Source: Hymenobacter nivis
GTDB lineage: Bacteria; Bacteroidota; Bacteroidia; Cytophagales; Hymenobacteraceae
Direction: 5' to 3'
Assembly (NCBI RefSeq): GCF_003149515.1
Contig: NZ_CP029145.1
Span: 4,216,001-4,280,000 of the forward strand
Length of the DNA: 64,000 nt
A program made the translations under genes and the position numbers. Positions 1 to 6,590 of the stretch are shown here, piece after piece (position 1 is the stretch's first letter; each line of letters starts with the position of its first letter). A model generated the notes under the pieces. It searched no databases. It saw only the letters and a list, made by a program, of their open reading frames with translations, and was not told where the DNA came from.

Positions 1-333
1 AGCACCGACTTTATTTTCTGTACTGTAGGCGAGGAGTTTGGGTGGGCCGGGAGCTTGACGGTTATTGGCCTGTACTTGGCGTTGCTGTGGCGGATTCTGT
101 ACGTCGCGGAGCGCCAGAAATCAGTATTCGGGCGCACTTACGGTTACTGCGTGGCCAGTATATTGTTTTTCCACATTGCAATAAACATGGGCATGACCAT
201 GGGCTTGGCTCCTGTGGTAGGAATACCGTTGCCTTTCTTTAGCTATGGAGGTTCTTCTTTGTGGTCGTTTACCATCTTGCTCTTTAGCCTGTTGGCAATT
301 GACGCTTATAGGAAGCAGGATTTGGTCCGCTAA
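1..333 (+). CDS. rodA: Rod shape-determining protein RodA, C-terminal part (partial at window start)
   Basis: The reading frame is open from base 1 and ends at TAA 331-333, giving the last 110 residues of a SEDS-family (FtsW/RodA/SpoVE) membrane protein. It begins STDFIFCTVGEEFG and contains GIPLPFFSYGGSS, both hallmarks of the family's conserved C-terminal loops, followed by a last hydrophobic helix and a short basic tail. RodA is the peptidoglycan glycosyltransferase of the elongasome, working with a class B PBP in the inner membrane. RodA fits better than FtsW because of the STDFIF motif and the short tail. The 5' part lies outside the window. An IS3 element starts 14 bases after the stop codon, so the gene has probably been separated from its native terminator. 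Confidence 0.9.
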   Translation, partial: STDFIFCTVGEEFGWAGSLTVIGLYLALLWRILYVAERQKSVFGRTYGYCVASILFFHIAINMGMTMGLAPVVGIPLPFFSYGGSSLWSFTILLFSLLAIDAYRKQDLVR

Positions 334-425
334 TTTTTTGCCGCAGTGTAGGCTTCCCCTCAAAGTGAGCCAGCCAAAAGTAGAGAGAAGTAGTAACTTT
401 TCACTTTCTCTATTTTTAGCTACTC

Positions 426-689
426 ATGAAAAAGAGTCGATTCAGCGAAGCCCAGATTCTGGGCATCCTGCGCCAACAGGACCAAGGGCAGACCGTCGCC
501 CAGATTTGCCGCGAACATAGTATTAGCGATGCCACGTTTTACGGCTGGAAAAATAAGTTTGGTGGCATGAGCACCAGCGAGTTACAGCGTCTCAAGCACC
601 TAGAAGACGAAAACCGCCGCCTCAAACAGCTTTACGCGGAGCTGAGCCTGGAGAATCAGGTCATTAAGGAGGTGTTGCGAAAAAAGTAA
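426..689 (+). CDS. IS3-family transposase OrfA (helix-turn-helix protein)
   Basis: An 87-residue protein with the IS3/IS911 OrfA layout. The N-terminal half is a helix-turn-helix (KKSRFSEAQILGILRQQ, then GQTVAQICREHSISDATFYGWKNKF) that binds the IS ends. The C-terminal half is a leucine-zipper-like coiled coil (LKHLEDENRRLKQLYAELSLEN) for multimerisation. The ATG at 426 lies just inside the left inverted repeat. The frame ends with lysine codons in an A-rich run and a TAA at 687-689. Ribosomes slipping back one base there would make the OrfAB fusion transposase; OrfA alone typically acts as a regulator. Confidence 0.88.
   Translation: MKKSRFSEAQILGILRQQDQGQTVAQICREHSISDATFYGWKNKFGGMSTSELQRLKHLEDENRRLKQLYAELSLENQVIKEVLRKK
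680..686 (+). promoter_or_regulatory. Programmed -1 frameshift site (A AAA AAG) of the IS3 element
   Basis: The heptamer A AAA AAG sits in the OrfA frame immediately before its stop codon. After a -1 slip the reading continues as VTTPTARRDVAHYA and runs without a stop into the OrfB frame. A AAA AAG is an efficient slippery sequence in bacteria and is used by many IS3-family elements. No stimulatory stem-loop was modelled. Confidence 0.75.
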
Positions 690-766
690 CCACCCCCACG
701 GCCCGGCGCGACGTAGCCCACTACGCCCGCGGGCGGGGGCTGAGCCAACGCCAGGCGTGTACGCTC

Positions 767-1522
767 GTGAGCCTGGCCCGCAACAGCTATGCCCCGCCAC
801 CTGGTGGGGGCCATGGGGGCATCCAGCCCGCCGATGCGGACCTGGTGGGCCACTTGCAGGCCTTGGTCACGCGCCACAGCGGCTGGGGCTTTTGGAAGTA
901 TTACTACCGGTTGCGCAAGCAGGGCGTACTGGTCAATCACAAGCGCTTATGGCGTATCTATCAGGCCATGAGCTTACAGCTAGGCAAGCGGCGCAAAAAG
1001 AAACGCCTGCCCGAGCGGATCAAGCGACCCTTGCAAGTTCCCCCACAGCCCAATGTCTGCTGGTCGCTCGACTTCATGAGCGATGCCTTAACCGATGGCC
1101 GCCGCTTCCGCACCCTCAACGTGGTGGAAGACTGGAACCGGGAAGTGCTCGGTATCGAGGTTGATTTCTCGCTGCCCGCTGTGCGCGTTGTGGCCCTGCT
1201 CACAACGCTGGTTAGTCACTATGGCTTGCCCGCCCGGATTCGGGTGGACAACGGCCCCGAGCTTGTCAGCCAGGTCTTGCAGACCTGGTGCCAGGACCAC
1301 CAGATTGAGCTGCACTGGATTCAACCCGCCAGTCCGACCCAAAACGCCTATATTGAACGCTTTAACGGCTCGTTTCGCCGCGAACTGCTCAATGCCTACC
1401 TCTTCACCAGCCTGCGTCAGGTGCGGGAACAGTGCCAGAGCTGGCAGTATGATTACAATCACCTGCGGCCCCATGAGACCCTTAACTTCTTAACTCCCAT
1501 TGAGTTTCGTCAAGCTGCCTGA
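767..1522 (+). CDS. IS3-family transposase OrfB (DDE integrase core)
   Basis: This is the catalytic part of the transposase, 251 residues from a GTG at 767, although the open frame begins near 683 and is probably translated as an OrfAB fusion by -1 frameshifting. It has the HTH_21-like region (VGHLQALVTRHSGWGFWKYYYRLRKQG) and then the retroviral-integrase fold with the acidic triad: Asp in WSLDFMSDAL, Asp in VDNGPELVS and Glu in NAYIERFNGSFRRE. The C-terminus (YDYNHLRPHETLNFLTPIEF) is the usual IS3 ending. The length is full and no internal stop is seen, so the enzyme looks functional. Confidence 0.88.
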   Translation: MSLARNSYAPPPGGGHGGIQPADADLVGHLQALVTRHSGWGFWKYYYRLRKQGVLVNHKRLWRIYQAMSLQLGKRRKKKRLPERIKRPLQVPPQPNVCWSLDFMSDALTDGRRFRTLNVVEDWNREVLGIEVDFSLPAVRVVALLTTLVSHYGLPARIRVDNGPELVSQVLQTWCQDHQIELHWIQPASPTQNAYIERFNGSFRRELLNAYLFTSLRQVREQCQSWQYDYNHLRPHETLNFLTPIEFRQAA

Positions 1523-1600
1523 CCTCTACTTTTGACTGGCTCACTTACAGGGGGAGTCTACACGTGCGCGTGAAAACCAGGGCTAGGGCAGTACAGGCAA

Positions 1601-1640
1601 CGGGCGCAGCTAGGTAGCCTATGCGACCTAGCTGCGCCCG
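1601..1640. terminator. Strong intergenic hairpin (15-bp perfect stem), possibly the displaced rodA terminator
   Basis: CGGGCGCAGCTAGGT (1601-1615) is perfectly complementary to 1626-1640 across a 10-nt loop. It lies in the 178-bp gap between the IS3 and IS630 elements, in the orientation expected downstream of rodA. There is no long T run after it (ATAATAGTAT), so it may be a transcript-stabilising hairpin or a small repeat. Nothing else is recognisable in this gap. Confidence 0.4.
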
Positions 1641-1737
1641 ATAATAGTATGTGGCTAGCTACGACGGTCAGCAACAGTAATTCTGCCAGCCCTAGCGGGG
1701 TATACCATTGCGCAACAGTTGGCATAGAGCGTGCATG

Positions 1738-2890
1738 CTAGTGGTCTGACAACTTAGTTTCGTCAGTTTTTTTGAATAATTCTGCGTACCTGTTTTTCAA
1801 TTTATCGCGGGCCTTTTCGGTGGTGAAGGACCAATTGACTTTGACCGCTGCCGCATTTCGTTTGGTCTGCCAACACAGGGCTTCTTCTTCGAGGCGTTGC
1901 TGGGTGCCGATGCGGCGGTCGAGACACTGGCGGGAGAGGGCCGAAAACTCGATTTCGGCCATGTTGAGCCAGGAACCGTGCTTGGGCGTGAAGTGAAATT
2001 CGAGCCGGTGGCGCAGGTCGCGGGCCGTATCCAGGGGCAGGTGTTCGTAAAAGGCCCCGTAGGAATGGGTCGCGTAATTGTCTTGCACGAGCTTAATTTT
2101 CGAAGCATCGGGGTAGTGGGTTTGCACGAGCCAGTCCATGAACTGGGCGTAATCGGCCTTGGTTTTAGTCGTCGTGACCTGCAAATGGCGCTGGCCCGTG
2201 TCGAGGTTGTAAGCCAGCAGGACGTTGCAGACGCCTTGTCGCAGGTACTCCTGGTGTTCTTTGGCCGGGGCGTTGGGTTTGGGCGGCAGCGGCGTGCGCA
2301 CGTGGTCGAGCAATTGGCAGGGCCGCTCGTCGAAGCACAAGCGCACCACGCCCGCTTCGGCCGGCTGCGCGTATACGTCGAGCACGTCTTCCAGATTGGC
2401 CAGGTACTCGCCCGTGATGGTGCCGATGCACCACATCTGTTTTAGCCAGGGTTTGAGCTGGCTTTTTTTAACACCTGGCGAATCGTTTCCTTGGAAACAG
2501 CCGGACCGTAGTCGAGGCAGACCAGGGTTTCGTTGAGCAGCGAGAGCGTCCAGCGGGCCGCACCGGCCGGCAAGTCGCTGCACGCCAGGCTGGTGATGCG
2601 CGCTTCCAAGGCCGGCGTTACCTTCGGCGGCTGCCCGCTGCGCGGGCGCTCTTCCAGCGCCTGGGCCAGCCCCCCGGCCAGGTAGCGGCCCTTGAGGCGG
2701 TAGTACTGGGTGGGGAAATGCCCCCTTCGGCCTGCACGGCGGCCGCCCCTTTGCCGCGACTCATGGCCAGCAGGGCCCGGGCGCGTGCGATTTTGCGGCT
2801 CTTGTGGGTGCCTTTTGTGACAATCGCCTGCAATTTAGCGGCATCGGCAGGCGGTAAGTTGACGGGTTTGGCGAGGCGGGGCATCAGCAA
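1738..2890 (-). pseudogene. IS630-family transposase, frameshifted
   Basis: The N-terminal part (start near 2890, MLMPRLAKPVNLPPADAAK) is an IS630-type HTH region and the C-terminal part is the DDE domain, with LCFDERPCQLLD, KLVQDNYATHS and HGSWLNMAEIEFS carrying the Asp, Asp and Glu residues. The pieces lie in different frames. A shift near 2715-2720 moves from the first frame into one reading YYRLKGRYLAGGLAQALEE, and a second shift falls in a run of seven A near 2464-2470, after KETIRQVLKK, into SQLKPWLKQMW. The second could in principle be programmed slippage, since some IS630 elements use it, but the first cannot easily be explained so. The TAG stop at 1738-1740 includes the duplicated TA target. 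I call it inactive. Confidence 0.8.
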
Positions 2891-2946
2891 AAAACGGATG
2901 GTGTCCTCCCGTTACCGTTACAAACGGAATTAAGTTGTCAGACCAC
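1741..2946 (-). mobile_element. IS630-family insertion sequence with TA target duplication
   Basis: The terminal inverted repeat GTGGTCTGACAACTTA occurs at 1741-1756 and as its exact reverse complement at 2931-2946. Both ends are flanked by TA (1739-1740 and 2947-2948), the target dinucleotide duplicated by IS630/Tc1-type elements. The unit is 1206 bp and carries one transposase gene on the minus strand, now frameshifted. The intact ends mean it could still be moved in trans. Confidence 0.85.
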
Positions 2947-3000
2947 TAGAATGCTATGGGCAGAACAAGAATGTACAGGCTAAAAATGCTCAATAACTCA

Positions 3001-4105
3001 CTGATGTTACGCAGTCAGAGTCGAGTTCTGCCCGTTTAATAAGCTTATGACGACTTGCACACTGGACCTGTCCACGGATTATTTGTTGAGTTTGCCGGGT
3101 CCGACGACGGCCACTGGCTTGTCGCGCTTGGTCGACGGGGCCTTGAGCCACGACCATATCACGCACTGGCTGAGCAGCACGGTGTGGGACCCGGCCGCTG
3201 TCTGGCGGCATGCCAAGCCGCTGATTCGGCAGGCCGAAGCCCGGCGGCTAGCCGAGGAATTTACGGTGCTCATCGTGGATGATTCCATCCTGGAAAAGGC
3301 CCACACCGATGCCAACAATTTGGTTTTCAACCACTAGGACTACAGCCATCGGCGCCACGTGAAGGGCCTGAATTTCGTCAGCCTGCGCTACCAGGCGGGG
3401 GAACTGGCCCTGCCACTGGCCGTCGAGCTGGTGCGCAAAACGGTCGCGGTCTACCAGGGCCAGACGCGGAAAACCAGCTACCAAAGCCCTTTTACCAAGA
3501 ACGAATACCTCCAGCAGATGTTGCGCGTGGCCCAGCCACAAGTGGCTTACCGCTGCCTGCTGGCCGATAGTTGGTACGCCTCAGCCGAGAACATGACCCT
3601 GGTGCGGGCCCTGGGCCATCACTTCGTCTTTGCCCTCGAATCCTCCCGCACCGTGGCCCTGAGCGAAAGGGCGCGGATGCAAGGCTAGTTTCAAGCCGTG
3701 TAGACGCTGGCTTTTTCCGATGCGCAGCTGTTGCGCGTCTATTTGCGGGCCGTCAAAGAGGCGGTGCTCGTGAGCAGACAAGTCTTTACAAACCAAGACG
3801 GCAGCCAAGGGGTATTGTATCTGGTCAGCAGCGACACCGACTTGGACCAAGCCCAATTGACCACGATTTACCAAAGACGGTGGAAAGTGGAAAAATACCA
3901 CAAGTCGCTCAAACAAAATGCATCGATGGGCAAAATGCTGACCACGCAGGCCAATCACTTTTTTGCCGTCCTGCTGGCTTATGGCAAACTCGAAGTACTC
4001 AAGCTCAAATGGGGCATCGGTCATTTTCGTCTCAAAGCCCAAGTCTACGCTGTCGGCGTAAAAGCCATGTTCCAGCAACTTGCCCAACTAAGTGCGTGAC
4101 ATCAG
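3001..4105 (+). mobile_element. IS4-like insertion sequence, decayed
   Basis: Related ends CTGATGTTACGCAG (3001-3014) and, inverted, GTGCGTGACATCAG (4092-4105) enclose a single transposase frame, giving about 1.1 kb. The ends match at 12 of 14 positions. No clear target duplication is visible. On its right side the element abuts a truncated IS5-like transposase, so it probably inserted into, or recombined with, an older IS. Confidence 0.65.
3047..4099 (+). pseudogene. IS4-like DDE transposase with three in-frame TAG codons
   Basis: One continuous frame runs from ATG 3047 to the TGA at 4097-4099 and would encode about 350 residues, but it is interrupted by TAG at 3335-3337, 3686-3688 and 3701-3703. 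There is no frameshift. The coding is otherwise well kept: VLIVDDSILEKAHTD (first Asp region), YRCLLADSWYASAENM (second Asp) and YQRRWKVEKYHKSLKQN (the Y-R-E-K block of IS4 enzymes). The first TAG lies where relatives would have a residue between NH and DYSHRRHVKG, possibly TGG or CAG mutated. TAG is an ordinary stop elsewhere in this window, so I treat it as a pseudogene. Confidence 0.78.
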
Positions 4106-4109
4106 GTAG

Positions 4110-4284
4110 TAATGTACCGTGTTCCAGCATGGGAACTTGCTGGGCAAATCGCGCTAGCCACAGCCGTTTTTGAGTACGTATAAAATGCCGTTTACCACTT
4201 CCAACAAGGGCCATTTGCTGCGCCGACGCACGGTAATCAACGGTTCGGTGCGCTGCCAGTCTGCTAACCCCAAATCAGAGATTT
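4110..4284 (-). pseudogene. IS5-family transposase, N-terminal fragment
   Basis: Reading the minus strand from about 4284 gives LGLADWQRTEPLITVRRRSK, then LLEVVNGILYVLKNGCG, a TAG stop, then RDLPSKFPCWNTVHYY. This is the conserved N-terminus of IS5-type transposases, where the tract normally reads ILYVLKTGCQWRDLP, so the stop probably replaces a Trp codon (TGG to TAG). The fragment ends where the IS4-like element begins at about 4105, and the catalytic domain is missing. It is too short and broken to appear as an ORF. Confidence 0.7.
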
Positions 4285-4347
4285 ATTTATTTATTCCCAT
4301 TTATGATGACTGAAAGTATGTCATCGTAAATTTAATCTAAACAGCTT

Positions 4348-5436
4348 CTAAGTAAACTTGCGCTCGATGAGCTTGAGCAATTTACCAATGTGCTCTTCCT
4401 TGCGCGTCCAGTCGTAGCGCTGGGCGAGTTCATCGGTCAGGTAGGCGCGGGCCTGCTCGGCGGTGGCTAGTGCGTCGAGGTGTTGGACGGCAGCGTGATA
4501 CTCCATGTTTTCGCCGTTGAACAACTCGTTGATGAAGCTGAAACGCTGATTGATGGAGATGGCGGCGCGTAACGTTTCAACCTTGGGGGCCGCGTACTCG
4601 GCGGGCCGGGCGGGCGTGGCGTGGGCGCGCAAGGTTTCGGCCAGTGGCTGGGTATCGCCCTGCGAAGCTTTTAATTTCTCGTAGAGCGGCACGTTGGGTG
4701 CGGGCGGTAGCGCAACGCTCTCGGCCGGTGGCTCGGTTGCCACCGGCGCCGCAGCGACGGGTGGGGCTGCGGTTGTGGGTACTGGCGGGGTGGCCACGGG
4801 TCCGTCCTCCAATAAGTCGGCGGTGGTAAGGGGTAGTAGGGTGCTTAGGGTTTCGACGAAGCGTTGCACGGCGTCATGGGCTCGGTAGTTGGCCGCGTGG
4901 TAAAGCTCGAAGCGGTGGCCCAAAAACTCCGCCGAGAAACCCTCGGTGGTGTCGGGTAGGTTGTCAACGAAGCCTTGGTAAAATTTTTTGTTAAGGTCGA
5001 TGTAGCGCAAGTTATCGCGCAGGCTTGCTGGAGCAATGGGTTCCGGGCCGCTGAATAGCAGGTGCTGCGCCGCGGCAGCCGGGGCCGTGGCCAGACCTAG
5101 TGCCCCCGCAATGGCTTGGGCCAGCAGCGGCTCCAGGGCGGCGCGGTCGAGGCGGATGTGGCGCGAAAGCATATTCATTAGCTGCGCGAGGCTGGCCTGC
5201 ACGGGCGCGGCGTCGAAATCAAAATACGGGCTGCGCAGGTGGGTGGCCTCGGCTTGCCACTGCGTGAGCAATTGGCGAAGTACCAGTAGGTTGAGCTGGC
5301 GTACGGGCGTGAAACGCAGCAGGGCGGGGCCGTCAAGCGTGGCGGCGGGCTGGGTGCCGAAGTGCTGGTCGCAAAGCCGGGCGGCGAGGCGGTGGCCGTA
5401 CTGCGCGCACTTGGCGGGGCTATATTTGTCGTTCAT
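4348..5436 (-). CDS. Hypothetical protein, Ala/Pro-rich linker between two helical parts
   Basis: A 362-residue protein starting at ATG 5436, without a signal peptide or membrane segment, so probably cytoplasmic. Residues 1-190 look alpha-helical (RQLNLLVLRQLLTQWQAEATHLRSPYFDF is well conserved-looking). About 205-265 is a low-complexity Ala/Pro/Val linker. Residues 280-362 form a compact helical C-terminus (ISINQRFSFINELFNGE, then a basic end EEHIGKLLKLIERKF). I do not recognise a catalytic motif. It is divergent from the ferredoxin gene, with 36 bases between the two start codons, so they may share a control region. The function is unknown. Confidence 0.75.
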   Translation of the reverse strand: MNDKYSPAKCAQYGHRLAARLCDQHFGTQPAATLDGPALLRFTPVRQLNLLVLRQLLTQWQAEATHLRSPYFDFDAAPVQASLAQLMNMLSRHIRLDRAALEPLLAQAIAGALGLATAPAAAAQHLLFSGPEPIAPASLRDNLRYIDLNKKFYQGFVDNLPDTTEGFSAEFLGHRFELYHAANYRAHDAVQRFVETLSTLLPLTTADLLEDGPVATPPVPTTAAPPVAAAPVATEPPAESVALPPAPNVPLYEKLKASQGDTQPLAETLRAHATPARPAEYAAPKVETLRAAISINQRFSFINELFNGENMEYHAAVQHLDALATAEQARAYLTDELAQRYDWTRKEEHIGKLLKLIERKFT

Positions 5437-5472
5437 TTCAGGCGAAGTTCAAGCGCCGAAAGTTAGGCACAA

Positions 5473-5796
5473 ATGCCCCTGCTGACGATAGAGAACTTAC
5501 CCGGTGCGGTACTGGAAGTATCCGCTGGAGCTACGCTGCTGGCCGCCCTGCACGGCGCGGGCTTCGATTGGATGCACGCTTGCGGGGGGCGCGGGCGCTG
5601 CACCAGCTGCCGGGTGCAGGTGCGTGCCGGAGGCGCGTGCCTGGGGCCCCCCACGGCGGCCGAGGTGCGCTACCGGACCGCGGGCCGCCTGGCGCCCGAC
5701 GAGCGCCTGGCCTGCCAGGCGCGGCTGCTGGCGGGCGAGGTGCGCGGCCGGGTGCCGGTGGCCACGCAGTTACCCCACCAGCGCTACGACGGCTAG
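5473..5796 (+). CDS. 2Fe-2S ferredoxin (plant/adrenodoxin-like fold)
   Basis: A 107-residue protein from ATG 5473. The cluster ligands are visible as CGGRGRCTSC (C-x5-C-x2-C) and a later cysteine in RLACQARL, the beta-grasp [2Fe-2S] pattern. It begins with a short strand-rich region (MPLLTIENLPGAVLEV) as expected for the fold. Its partner enzyme is not evident: the divergent neighbour is a hypothetical protein and the downstream gene is thymidine kinase. A second, different 2Fe-2S ferredoxin lies at 60453, so the genome has paralogues with probably separate electron-transfer roles. Confidence 0.88.
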   Translation: MPLLTIENLPGAVLEVSAGATLLAALHGAGFDWMHACGGRGRCTSCRVQVRAGGACLGPPTAAEVRYRTAGRLAPDERLACQARLLAGEVRGRVPVATQLPHQRYDG

Positions 5797-5898
5797 GGCA
5801 AGCGGCGGCTGGGGCCCCAGGGCCGTAATTTGTGCAACAAACCAGGGCGAGCGGCTTTTGCTTGTAATGCATTGTTTTTGCTTTAATTAATTGACTGC

Positions 5899-6522
5899 GT
5901 GTTTATTGAAACCAGAGTTGGCCCCCGGTTTACTGCCCCGCACCGGGGCTGGGTAGAAGTGGTATGCGGGTCCATGTTCTCGGGCAAAACCGAGGAGCTG
6001 ATTCGCCGGCTCACCCGCGCCCGGATTGCCCGGCAGCGGGTTGAAATCTTTAAGCCGGCGCTCGACACCCGCTACCACACCCAGGATGTGGTGAGCCACA
6101 ACGCTAACAGTATCCGCTCGACGCCGGTGGCGCTGCCCGACGAAATTTTGCTGCTGGCGGCGAGCTCCGACGTGGTGGGCATTGACGAGGCGCAGTTTTT
6201 CGACGCCTCGCTGGTGGACGTGTGCAAACAGCTAGCTGACCAAGGCACCCGCGTCATCGTGGCCGGGCTGGACATGGACTTTCTTGGCCGACCCTTTGGG
6301 CCCATACCTGCGCTGCTAGCCACGGCCGAATTCGTGACCAAGGTCCACGCCGTGTGCGTGTGCTGCGGCGAGCTGGCCGCGTACTCGTTCCGCATCGCGG
6401 CCAGCGAAAAACAGGTGCTGCTGGGCGAAACCGATTCGTACGAAGCCCGCTGCCGCCCGTGCTTTCTGTCGGGAATGCAGGAGCGGCCGGGGGCCCCAAC
6501 GGCGGCGGCGCGCCCGCACTAA
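5899..6522 (+). CDS. tdk: Thymidine kinase
   Basis: A type II (TK1-like) thymidine kinase of 207 residues that phosphorylates thymidine with ATP in the pyrimidine salvage pathway. The P-loop is VVCGSMFSGKTEEL, the Walker B-like segment VVGIDEAQFFDASLV, and the lasso-domain zinc ligands are CVCCGELA and ARCRPCF (two CxxC pairs). GLDMDFLGRPFGP precedes the lasso and is typical. The start is a GTG at 5899, as no ATG lies upstream in frame before a stop at 5884. The short Ala/Pro tail after the second CxxC is not conserved. It is 68 bases upstream of porZ on the same strand. Confidence 0.95.
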   Translation: MFIETRVGPRFTAPHRGWVEVVCGSMFSGKTEELIRRLTRARIARQRVEIFKPALDTRYHTQDVVSHNANSIRSTPVALPDEILLLAASSDVVGIDEAQFFDASLVDVCKQLADQGTRVIVAGLDMDFLGRPFGPIPALLATAEFVTKVHAVCVCCGELAAYSFRIAASEKQVLLGETDSYEARCRPCFLSGMQERPGAPTAAARPH

Positions 6523-6590
6523 ACCAGTGGGCCCGGCGTTGGCAACGGCGGCGGGCTTGCTCTAATTCACCGTTCCTGAGGCCCTGCCGT

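Larger units (their letters stand above)
347..1562 (+). mobile_element. IS3-family insertion sequence, apparently complete
   Basis: The 1216-bp element is bounded by imperfect inverted repeats: 347-385 on the left pairs with 1524-1562 on the right at 34 of 39 positions. Both ends begin 5'-TGTAG, and the TG...CA termini are typical of IS3. It carries overlapping orfA and orfB in different frames joined by a slippery site. I could not find a convincing 3-4 bp target duplication in the flanks (CAG on the left, CGT on the right), so one side may have rearranged after insertion. Both reading frames look undamaged, so the element may still be mobile. Confidence 0.87.

Noticed and set aside
347..1562. 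A 3-bp target duplication for the IS3 element
   Set aside because: The flanking triplets CAG and CGT differ, so no duplication can be claimed.
3335..3703. TAG recoded as an amino acid in the IS4-like transposase
   Set aside because: TAG is used as the normal stop in several intact genes here (for example porZ and recent IS transposases), so a reassigned codon is very unlikely.
2970..4117. AATGTAC repeated on both sides of the IS4-like element as a target duplication
   Set aside because: The copies are not adjacent to the inverted repeats (24 bases away on the left, 5 on the right), so they are probably coincidental.
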